A stretch of DNA of 63,260 bases from JAGMES01 sp023128035 (GTDB taxonomy: Bacteria; Bacillota; Halanaerobiia; DY22613): contig DAOVRZ010000020.1 in the NCBI GenBank assembly GCA_030627905.1, positions 1 to 63,260 of the forward strand, read 5' to 3'. Each line of letters opens with the position of its first letter. Position 1 is the stretch's first letter. Under the pieces are notes generated by a model. That model worked only from the letters and a program-made list of their open reading frames with translations. It did not search any database and had not been told where the DNA came from. Shown here piece after piece: positions 52,314-59,570 of this stretch. Both the position numbers and the translations under genes were made by a program.

Positions 52314-52566
52314 AAAAAGGAAAATAATTATATAAATAGTAGATAAAAAATTACCAATTAAAATTTTTTTTTAATTTTTTTTTTAAAAAAAAATGTTTAA
52401 AAATTGTAAAAATTTTCGAAAAAAGCAGATGAATTGTAGGACTTTAGTACTAAGCTTGTAAATTTATATTTTGCTTTTATCCATAAATAAAAGTATTAGT
52501 TAATTATCATAAAGAAATTTTACAAGTACATTAAAAAATAGTGCTGGAAAATATAAAATTTTATAA
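52314..52566. other. A/T-tract-rich intergenic region
   Basis: Contains 10-T, 10-T and 9-A runs at about 52363-52393. Such tracts bend DNA and mutate easily. No gene seen. The stretch ends at the consensus promoter of the HTH gene. Confidence 0.5.
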
Positions 52567-52595
52567 TTGACAAAATTTAGTCTCAATAATATAAT
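52567..52595 (+). promoter_or_regulatory. Consensus SigA promoter of the double-HTH gene
   Basis: TTGACA (52567-52572), 17 nt, TATAAT (52590-52595): perfect hexamers and spacing. The start codon is 25 nt downstream, after GGAGGTGA. Confidence 0.85.
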
Positions 52596-52620
52596 CTTGA
52601 TTAACGGAGGTGAATTAAAA

Positions 52621-53133
52621 ATGAAAGTAACAATATTGGTTGGTGAAAGATTACACAAAATAAGAAAGGAGAAAAATTTAACATTACGAGAGTTAGGAAA
52701 TTCGGTTGGAGTGTCAGCTAGCCATATAGGCCAGATTGAGAAAGGGGTAACTAATCCATCTATTGAGCTTTTAGCTCGATTGGCTGAATTTTTGAAAATA
52801 CACCCTTGTGATTTATTATTGACCACTAATATTAGTATGGGAGAACGGATTAGAAGTATTAGAGAGGAAAAGGGGATTGACTTAGAGGTTTTAAGCAAAA
52901 CTACAGGAATTGAATATTTTAAATTGGGCGAAGTAGAAATTGGTAATGAGCGTCTCTCCAAAGAAGAATGTGAAAAAATAAGTACATACCTGGAAATTGA
53001 TAATGATGAACTCAATTTTGACATTGAAGTAAATCTAAATCATATTCGTTTTATTTGCCATGATGTTTTCCAGCTAGATGAGGATAGCAGTCAACTAATT
53101 ATGGATTACTTAACAAAAAAGATTAATTGGTAA
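52621..53133 (+). CDS. Transcriptional regulator with two tandem XRE-type HTH domains
   Basis: 170 residues. First HTH (about 10-62) is canonical: LHKIRKEKNLTLRELGNSVG then SASHIGQIEKGVTNPSIELL. A second HTH-like repeat starts at about 76 (MGERIRSIREEKGIDLEVLS) but its recognition helix (GIEYFKLGEVEIGNERLSKE) is degraded. A short C-terminal tail may dimerise. ATG 52621 follows GGAGGTGA. Followed by two small coupled genes of unknown function. Confidence 0.85.
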   Translation: MKVTILVGERLHKIRKEKNLTLRELGNSVGVSASHIGQIEKGVTNPSIELLARLAEFLKIHPCDLLLTTNISMGERIRSIREEKGIDLEVLSKTTGIEYFKLGEVEIGNERLSKEECEKISTYLEIDNDELNFDIEVNLNHIRFICHDVFQLDEDSSQLIMDYLTKKINW

Positions 53134-53134
53134 T

Positions 53135-53326
53135 TTGATCTTAGAGGACAAACTTAATACTGTTATTAGACACTTGCCCTGTATGAAATGTAATGATATT
53201 CTTTTTATATTTCATAGAGGGTATCTTTTTTATTTAATGGGCAGGAATTTTTCATCTATTTACGAAATAAATATGAGAGATTCAGAAATTACAAAGCTTG
53301 TATTGAATCAAGGAGGAGTGAGATGA
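53135..53326 (+). CDS. Small hypothetical protein coupled to the HTH gene
   Basis: 63 residues from TTG 53135, one base after the HTH stop. There is little ribosome site of its own, so translation would depend on termination-reinitiation. It ends by ATGA overlap with the next gene, which supports it being real. Contains a CMKC pair at 16-19 and a hydrophobic FIFHRGYLFYLMG stretch. No family recognised. Confidence 0.45.
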   Translation: MILEDKLNTVIRHLPCMKCNDILFIFHRGYLFYLMGRNFSSIYEINMRDSEITKLVLNQGGVR

Positions 53327-53640
53327 AAATATTTAAATTTTTAAAAAGTCTAATTCCTGAACCCGGAATGAATCAAAATGTAATTTATTTATATTATCAA
53401 TGTCACAAATGTAAACATGTTTTTTCGTTGATTTTGAGAAAATCTTATGATATTCAGACTCTTTATGATGAAGAATCTGAGGCGACTTTTCTTTATCAAA
53501 AAGAGTTACGTGATTCAAAATGTTTTAATGACATCAAACTAAGGGTATACTTTGATAAGAATTATAAGGTTTTAAGTCAGGAAATAAAGGGAGGTCAATT
53601 TATTTCAGAAGAAGAATATCTATCTTTGAAGTCGAAATAA
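53323..53640 (+). CDS. Small hypothetical protein with one CxxC
   Basis: 105 residues. An early CHKCKHVF motif near residue 30 could bind one face of a metal or a second partner Cys (residue 68). Mixed charge and no membrane segment. ATG 53323 overlaps the stop of the previous gene; AAGGAGGAGTG upstream gives it good initiation. Last gene of the HTH-led three-gene unit. Confidence 0.6.
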   Translation: MKIFKFLKSLIPEPGMNQNVIYLYYQCHKCKHVFSLILRKSYDIQTLYDEESEATFLYQKELRDSKCFNDIKLRVYFDKNYKVLSQEIKGGQFISEEEYLSLKSK

Positions 53641-53663
53641 TAATTACATTATTATTTCTTAAG

Positions 53664-53774
53664 TTCAACGACTTCAGAAGGAAATTTTTACTCCCACTGA
53701 AGTTTTAAAATTACTCTAGTAGTTAACACCCCCACCTATAGAGGAGGGGAACTCTCTTCTGAAATGTCGTTGAA
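53664..53774 (+). repeat. Palindromic repeat, family 3 (full form)
   Basis: Left arm TTCAACGACTTCAGAAG, right arm CTTCTGAAATGTCGTTGAA. Inner parts CTCCCACTGAAG and CCCCCACCTATAGAGGAGGG resemble those of the IS200/IS605-like family 2, suggesting a common origin. It precedes the M42 peptidase gene by 39 nt. Confidence 0.65.
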
Positions 53775-53812
53775 GGTAAATGAGAAAAAATAAAGAATTG
53801 GAGGTTAACAAA

Positions 53813-54886
53813 ATGGATGAAAGATTGATGTTTTTGAAAGAATTAACGGAAGCCTTTGGTGTACCAGGTTTTGAACATGAGATTCGAGCTTTAATTCGTA
53901 GACATATGGAAGACTTTGCAACCATTGAAGAGGATCGCTTAGGCAGTATCATCTGTAAAAAAGATGGCCCAAGTGATGGTCCGAGAATAATGTTAAGTGG
54001 TCATATGGATGAGATTGGTTTTATGGTTCAACATATCACAGATAATGGATTTATAAAATTCTTACCTCTTGGTGGATGGTGGGAGCAAGTAATGCTGGCC
54101 CAGCGAGTAATTATCAAAACTCGTAAAGGGGACATACCAGGGGTGATTGGTTCAATACCACCTCATATCCTTGACGCGGAAACTCGTAATAAAGTAGTGA
54201 AGAAAAAAGCTATGTTTATTGATTGTGGGGCCAAAGATAAGGAAGAAGCAGAGAAAGTTTTTGGTATCCGCCCTGGAGACCCAATTATTCCAGTCAGTGA
54301 ATTTACTGTTATGAAAAATCCAAATCTTTTGATGGGTAAAGCCTTTGATGATCGTTTAGGTTGTGCTTTGTTTATGGAAGTTATCAAAGAGTTAAAAGAT
54401 GTGGAGCATCCAAATACAATCTATGGTGTTGGTTCAGTTCAGGAAGAGGTTGGAGTTCGAGGTGCAAAAACAAGTGTAAATAAAATCTGTCCTGATGTAG
54501 CTTTTGCTTTGGAAGTGGGGATTGCTGCTGATGTGCCAGGAGCAGAAAATTTAGGTGTTTATGAAAAACTTGGAGAAGGTCCTGTTATTTTAATTTACGA
54601 TGCTAGTATGATTCCAAATCGTGGACTTAGAGATTTTGTAATCGATGTAGCTGAGGAATTAAATATTCCATACCAGTTAGATTCTCTTAGTGGCGGAGGT
54701 ACCGATGCTGGCGCAATACATACTTTTAAAGATGGTGTTCCAAGTTTGGTGATTGCCGTACCTACCAGATATATACATAGTCATGCTGGGATTATTCATC
54801 GTGAAGATTATGAGAATGCTATAAAATTGGTAAAAGAAGTTGTTTTGCGCTTAGATAGTGAAACAGTTGCAAAGTTTACTTTATAG
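53813..54886 (+). CDS. M42 family metallopeptidase (glutamyl/deblocking aminopeptidase)
   Basis: 357 residues. Metal and catalytic residues seen: SGHMDEIG (about 68-75), KAFDDRLGC with bridging Asp (about 178), QEEVGVRGA (about 210) and the C-terminal SHAGIIH. Members form large dodecamers that trim peptides in the cytoplasm. ATG 53813 after TTGGAGG; the upstream in-frame extension to 53780 overlaps a repeat and lacks a site. Confidence 0.94.
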   Translation: MDERLMFLKELTEAFGVPGFEHEIRALIRRHMEDFATIEEDRLGSIICKKDGPSDGPRIMLSGHMDEIGFMVQHITDNGFIKFLPLGGWWEQVMLAQRVIIKTRKGDIPGVIGSIPPHILDAETRNKVVKKKAMFIDCGAKDKEEAEKVFGIRPGDPIIPVSEFTVMKNPNLLMGKAFDDRLGCALFMEVIKELKDVEHPNTIYGVGSVQEEVGVRGAKTSVNKICPDVAFALEVGIAADVPGAENLGVYEKLGEGPVILIYDASMIPNRGLRDFVIDVAEELNIPYQLDSLSGGGTDAGAIHTFKDGVPSLVIAVPTRYIHSHAGIIHREDYENAIKLVKEVVLRLDSETVAKFTL

Positions 54887-55035
54887 CGAAAGTTAAGTTA
54901 ACTATTATTAAAAATTAGGGATGGTGCAGGATTTTTATGGTTTATCGCGAAGTTATAGAGAGGTATGTGCTATGAAATAAAATGAAATCTACTAAGAAAA
55001 TATATTTAATGACGTTTTTGTAGGAGGTACGGTCT

Positions 55036-55563
55036 ATGAATTTCGCAAATATTTTAACAACCACAAGAATCTTTTTCATCCCAGTTTTTTTATTTTTCTT
55101 TTTTGCAGATTTTCATCATCATTTTGCTTGGGCAGGAGGTATCTTTCTTTGTTCAGGTATAACTGATTTTTTTGATGGATACATAGCAAGAACATGGAAT
55201 TTGACTTCTAAATTAGGTCGACTTTTAGATCCTTTGGCAGATAAATTATCTATGATTGCTGCTTTTGGTTCTTTAGCAATTGGAAAAATTCTTCCCTTAT
55301 GGGTTATTTCAATTATTTTAATTCGTGAAGTTGTGATTCTATCTGGTTCAATTATTGTATATTTTACTGGAAATGATATTATCTTTCCTAGTCGATTTGG
55401 AAAATTAGCTACATTTTGTTTATATGGGACTGCAACCGCCAGTATTCTCAGCTTTAAGTTTTTTGATCAATTTTTTTTAGTTTTAGCAGTTCCTTTGACA
55501 TTGTTTTCAGGGATAGAATACATTGTATCAGCATGTAAACACTTTTTTCTAAAGAAATCATAA
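55036..55563 (+). CDS. pgsA: CDP-diacylglycerol-glycerol-3-phosphate 3-phosphatidyltransferase
   Basis: 175 residues with about four or five membrane segments. The CDP-alcohol transferase motif D-G-x2-A-R-x8-G-x3-D-x3-D is complete (DFFDGYIARTWN... GRLLDPLAD). Makes phosphatidylglycerol phosphate, the first committed step to acidic phospholipids. Start ATG 55036 with GTAGGAGGT upstream. Confidence 0.95.
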   Translation: MNFANILTTTRIFFIPVFLFFFFADFHHHFAWAGGIFLCSGITDFFDGYIARTWNLTSKLGRLLDPLADKLSMIAAFGSLAIGKILPLWVISIILIREVVILSGSIIVYFTGNDIIFPSRFGKLATFCLYGTATASILSFKFFDQFFLVLAVPLTLFSGIEYIVSACKHFFLKKS

Positions 55564-55596
55564 ATTGCACTGATTTTGAGATTGGGAGAGTGGCAA

Positions 55597-56457
55597 ATGA
55601 GATTAATTACTGTTTTTATAATTTTACTTTTGATTATGACTATAGGAGTAGTTGTATATGCTGAAGATTATGGAGAAGTTATGGGTCAGAGACAGATTGT
55701 TTTTGTTCAAACTGGTGAAGGCTCTTTACAAGAGATCAACCCTGCTATTCGTGCCTTTACAGCAAGACAAGATGCCACAAAAGGAGTTTTTGTTCAGTAT
55801 CTTAATTGGCTAAAAAACCTTTCATTTCAGAATAAAAAATTGAGTGAGCTAATTGAAGAAGATTTATTATTAAGAATGAAAGTTGAAAAGAATATATTTT
55901 TTAATTTTAATCTAGAAGAGACTGAATATCCTGATGGACGAGTAAAGATTCAGATGATTCGTCTTTGGAATGGAACAAATTTATCAAGTATTTTAGATCG
56001 CCTTTATCGGGAACGTGCTTATAATTTTAATGAAGATGGTCTTGGAGTAAACTCTTCGAAAGAAGAGTTACCAGGTTGGAACCATGGAAGTGAAAATGGA
56101 CCATCAGAAGATTTGGGCTATACAGGTATTATCATTGATACTCGCGGTCTTTTTGTCAAACCTTCAATGGCACCAAAAATTATTGATAGTGATAAAGAAG
56201 AAGTTTACGGTACAATGAAGGCAGATCCAGCTTTTGTTATTGAGGTTGGGATAGTTGGATATGCATATACAATAGAAGAAGCACAGGTAGATGAGCGTGT
56301 TGGATCGAATCCTTTGGTGATTGAAGCGGTTGAAGCAACTGGGAATGCAAGAGATTATGCAATAATTACATTAAAAAACGCAATGCTAATACGTGAAATT
56401 AATAAAAATAGTGATATTTTGAATCGGTGTAGAATTATTTTTATAATTGATGAGTGA
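55597..56457 (+). CDS. Secreted or anchored protein with LPP20/FlgT-like motif
   Basis: 286 residues. Signal peptide or anchor at 4-22 (TVFIILLLIMTIGVVVYAED). The segment GYTGIIIDTRGLFVKPSMAP followed by KIIDSDKEEVYG matches the D-RG-x-PxxxPxIxD-x(3,4)-VYG pattern of LPP20- and FlgT-type secreted proteins. A C-terminal A-RDYAIITLKNAMLI region fits the same family. Function is unclear. ATG 55597 preceded by GGGAGAG; in-frame upstream codons lack a site. Not a known flagellar neighbourhood. Confidence 0.65.
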   Translation: MRLITVFIILLLIMTIGVVVYAEDYGEVMGQRQIVFVQTGEGSLQEINPAIRAFTARQDATKGVFVQYLNWLKNLSFQNKKLSELIEEDLLLRMKVEKNIFFNFNLEETEYPDGRVKIQMIRLWNGTNLSSILDRLYRERAYNFNEDGLGVNSSKEELPGWNHGSENGPSEDLGYTGIIIDTRGLFVKPSMAPKIIDSDKEEVYGTMKADPAFVIEVGIVGYAYTIEEAQVDERVGSNPLVIEAVEATGNARDYAIITLKNAMLIREINKNSDILNRCRIIFIIDE

Positions 56458-56464
56458 TGGATAT

Positions 56465-56499
56465 AAAGAGTACCGCTTAGGTGGTGCTCTTTTTTTGTT
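56465..56499 (+). terminator. Terminator after the LPP20-like gene
   Basis: AGAGTACC / GGTGCTCT (one G-T pair) with an 8-nt loop, followed by T7. Confidence 0.85.
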
Positions 56500-56898
56500 T
56501 TACTGGATAAGCGCAGGGTAAAGGTAAATTTAGGAAAAGTTTTATATAGGAAAAACGTTCCTTTTCGAAAGTCAGCTCTGCGAACTTTCGTTCAACAAGT
56601 AATGACAATCCATGGGGATTTATGGGAAATATATGCCAATAACAATGGAAATGTCGAATAGTGGAAACGATATCTTTGTTAGTTAAAGTAAAATAAAGTA
56701 TATAAAAGAGAATATAGTAATTAACATTTGTCAATTATAGTTAAATTATCCATATAAAGATGTAATTTTGTCTCTGATTTTGGTTTTTCATGAGTGATGA
56801 AAAGTTTCTAAAAAAAAATTAGACTTCGACAATGGTTGACATTATATCTAAAGGTAATTTCAGGTAAAACGAAGAATTAAATTGTGTAAAAGCGAAAT
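56500..56898. other. Gap before the defence-like island
   Basis: About 400 nt without a convincing gene. Holds a palindrome CGAAAGTCAGCTCTGCGAAC-TTTCG at 56566-56590. TTGACA at 56836-56841 lacks a matching -10 (TTCAGG at 17 nt). A minus-strand 85-codon frame (56477-56734) spans the terminator and has no ribosome site. Composition differs little from flanks. Confidence 0.4.
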
Positions 56899-56913
56899 AT
56901 GAGGGTGAGAAAA

Positions 56914-58830
56914 ATGGCTATTTGGAAACAAACTTCATTATTTGTATATACAGAAAATCAAACATTGGAGAATATTGTGCCATCAATCAGAATTTTTGGT
57001 GAGCCAACTCCTTATGCTCTAGTTCAGAGAGGCATAGAAAAATTTACAAATACAGGAGATATAATTTTAGATTGTTGTTGTGGAAGTGGTACTACTGGAA
57101 TTGCTGCTCTGAAGATGAATAGAAAAGCTATATTAAGTGATTTAAATCAACTTGCGATTTTGACCTCAAAAAGTCTATTTAGCTTTTTTGATTATAATCG
57201 AGTGAATTTTTTATGGCGACAAATAAGAGAGGGTTCTGTAGAAGGAGAAATGAAAGCTGTGAAAGGGTGGGATGCATTTTTAAAAAACCCTATTCCTTTA
57301 ATCCCATCATTTAAACGAATTTCAAATAGACATATTCAAAATATTTCAGAACTTTATGACGAAGAAGATCTTAAAATATTAAAAAGTATTTATTCAGGGA
57401 TTCTTGAAATTCAAGATCAATCTTCTCGAATTTTTTTAGAGGTAATATTTTATAACATACTTATTGAATCTTCACAATTAGCAATCAGTAGAAATGGTCG
57501 CTCTTTTTACTTGCCTAAGCGGCAACAAAATAAAGACCCAATTGATCTATTTCAAAAGAAGTTTGATCTTTTTTTAAGATATAAAAGTTTAATTAGAGAA
57601 CAATTAGCGAGAAATTTTTCCTGGACTCCTAAAATTATAGTTTCTTCCGCTCGTAATTTGGATTATTTGGAAGAAGAGAGTGTTGATTATGTATCAATAC
57701 ATCTACCAGATATCAATGGATATAGGGAGGGTGATATGAGCTATCTCGGCGAATTGCTATTTGGAGATGTTACCAATTATGAAGAGGAAATTACCCTTGA
57801 ACTAGATTATAAAGGCCGATATAGACTGATAGTGGATTTGACAAAATTATTTAAAGAAATTGAGCGAGTATTAAAAGAAAAGGGATATTTAACTCTAATC
57901 TTTGCAGGGCATCATGCTTTATTCTCTTTAATTGTGAAAGTAGCCCAAAATGAAGGGTGGAATATAATCCAGGAGGAAGTTGAGATTATGAATGGTATAT
58001 TAAAAAATCAGTATCCTCTCATTAGTTTGACATTACAAAAGCAAAAACAACATACGGTTCTTGGAGCTTTAAATAAGATGAAGTTTGAGACATTGTATGA
58101 TACAGAAGAAGCAATTTTAAGAAAAATTGATCAATATTTAACTCAATTTAAGACAGCTACTACAGAGAAGATTCAAAAATACCTAATCGAAAATTATTTA
58201 CATGATTGTTTGATTGAAAAACCTTTAGAATCACTTTTAGAAGAGAATTATCTTTGGTCAGGCAAATATTGGATAAAACCATCATCGGAACAGAGAGAAA
58301 AACTTTTTCAGCTAAGAAGAAAAATGATAAAAAAAGATTTTCACAAGTTTGTTTCTGAGATGGTCTATCATTTTCTAAATAGCGAGAAAAGACAGATAAG
58401 TTATAATGATTTGATCAAACGTTTTATGAAGTTAAAACCAAGACAGATTTTTCATACTCCTTATTATCGTCTATATATGGAACAGTGTGAAAAAAGGGAG
58501 ATAAAGCTTTATCAATTGATTCAAGAATTTTTTGAGGAAGAGAAAAAAGATACTTTTGATAGTCTGTCAAAAGTACTTAAACGAATTCTTAAAGAGGAAT
58601 CTCCATTTAGTGAGATATTAAAAGGTGAATCAATTGGGCTTTCTGAATGGACAGCAGATGATTTTTTCAAAATTTATTTGGACCTTTATGAGAAAGCAAA
58701 AAAAACGAAAAATGTTAACCATGCTCGGGAATTTGGTGAAAAGGTTCTTAATCTTTTAGAACAAGTAAAATATTTAGACAATAGGAAAAGAGAGAAGATT
58801 CGAGATTATATTAAAAGGAGTGAAAGGTGA
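56914..58830 (+). CDS. DNA-methylase-like protein with altered catalytic motif
   Basis: 638 residues. Motif I (SAM binding) reads DCCCGSGTTG from residue 53 and is followed by LSDLNQLAIL, as in circularly arranged N4/N6 DNA methylases. At the place of motif IV, where relatives read TSPPY-LNG, it has VDYVSIHLPDING (Pro265, Asp266), so neither the Ser/Asp/Asn nor the Tyr needed for base attack is there. A large helical insertion (80-240) and a C-terminal 250-residue extension with a winged-helix-like EKIQKYLIENYLHDC segment follow. It probably binds SAM and DNA without ordinary methylation. ATG 56914 follows GAGGGTGAG. Overlaps the next gene by 4 nt. Confidence 0.75.
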   Translation: MAIWKQTSLFVYTENQTLENIVPSIRIFGEPTPYALVQRGIEKFTNTGDIILDCCCGSGTTGIAALKMNRKAILSDLNQLAILTSKSLFSFFDYNRVNFLWRQIREGSVEGEMKAVKGWDAFLKNPIPLIPSFKRISNRHIQNISELYDEEDLKILKSIYSGILEIQDQSSRIFLEVIFYNILIESSQLAISRNGRSFYLPKRQQNKDPIDLFQKKFDLFLRYKSLIREQLARNFSWTPKIIVSSARNLDYLEEESVDYVSIHLPDINGYREGDMSYLGELLFGDVTNYEEEITLELDYKGRYRLIVDLTKLFKEIERVLKEKGYLTLIFAGHHALFSLIVKVAQNEGWNIIQEEVEIMNGILKNQYPLISLTLQKQKQHTVLGALNKMKFETLYDTEEAILRKIDQYLTQFKTATTEKIQKYLIENYLHDCLIEKPLESLLEENYLWSGKYWIKPSSEQREKLFQLRRKMIKKDFHKFVSEMVYHFLNSEKRQISYNDLIKRFMKLKPRQIFHTPYYRLYMEQCEKREIKLYQLIQEFFEEEKKDTFDSLSKVLKRILKEESPFSEILKGESIGLSEWTADDFFKIYLDLYEKAKKTKNVNHAREFGEKVLNLLEQVKYLDNRKREKIRDYIKRSER

Positions 58831-59570
58831 TGGTAACAAAAATTAGATCTATAACTTTTTCACCAAATATACTAGAAACGGTTAACTATTTAGAATGTGA
58901 AGTACGAGGAGAGATTTTTGAAAGAAAGCGTAAAACCAAAGAGATTGAAGAATTATATTTCAATTCCACTGAGTCTCATCGCAACAATCTTTTGCGTTTG
59001 GTTAAAGCTATGGGAGATCAACCTGCAATTCGACAGATTATCTTTTTTCATTATCTTATTAATGAACCTATGATGGCGGAAATGTTTTTAAGATATATTT
59101 ACCCAGGGTTTCAGAATAAACGTTATGTATTCAAGGAAAAGGAATTGAAATTTTTTATGGCTCAGTTAGGATTGAATCAAGAAGAACAGAGTGGGACTTT
59201 AAAATTTTTTTACAAAGCCCTAATAGAAGCGAAGATGCTTAAATCGCAAGGAAATATAAAATATCTTGAATATCAACGTCCTTCGGTGGAAGCTATTGCT
59301 TATGCGTTTTATGCAGAGTATGCGGATGGTTTTGCTGCAGCTAATCGATTTGCATTAAAAAATCCACCACTTAAGCAAATTACGGAGCAGGCAGCGTTTT
59401 CAGCGTATTTGCTACTAGAACCACGTTTAGTGCCGATGATGTTAGAAGCGTGTAGGATAAAGAATTATATCAGTCTTGAAGCAAGGGGAGGTCTTCATCA
59501 GTACGCATTGATTTATCAAGATTTAACTGGATTAGTCGATTTTATAGTTGGAGGAGGTTGTCGTGGATGA
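58827..59570 (+). CDS. BrxA-like (DUF1819-like) helical protein of a defence island
   Basis: 247 residues, all-helical by pattern. The segment IRQIIFFHYLINEPMMAEMF followed by LRYIYPGF, LKFFMAQLGL and T-LKFFYKALIEAKML resembles BrxA-type proteins (Arg...F-L-E/R-...Y, then T-x2-F-x3-L-x-EA-x-ML); the match is by eye and modest. Placed between the methylase-like gene and the large ATPase, with 4-nt overlaps on both sides (ATGA). BrxA itself is a small DNA-binding BREX subunit usually next to BrxB and BrxC. No other family recognised. Confidence 0.5.
   Translation: MMVTKIRSITFSPNILETVNYLECEVRGEIFERKRKTKEIEELYFNSTESHRNNLLRLVKAMGDQPAIRQIIFFHYLINEPMMAEMFLRYIYPGFQNKRYVFKEKELKFFMAQLGLNQEEQSGTLKFFYKALIEAKMLKSQGNIKYLEYQRPSVEAIAYAFYAEYADGFAAANRFALKNPPLKQITEQAAFSAYLLLEPRLVPMMLEACRIKNYISLEARGGLHQYALIYQDLTGLVDFIVGGGCRG

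Noticed and set aside
56477..56734. 85-codon minus-strand frame before the defence-like island
   Set aside because: Crosses the terminator of the preceding gene, has no ribosome site, and its hydrophobic, Phe/Tyr-rich composition fits translated AT-rich DNA.
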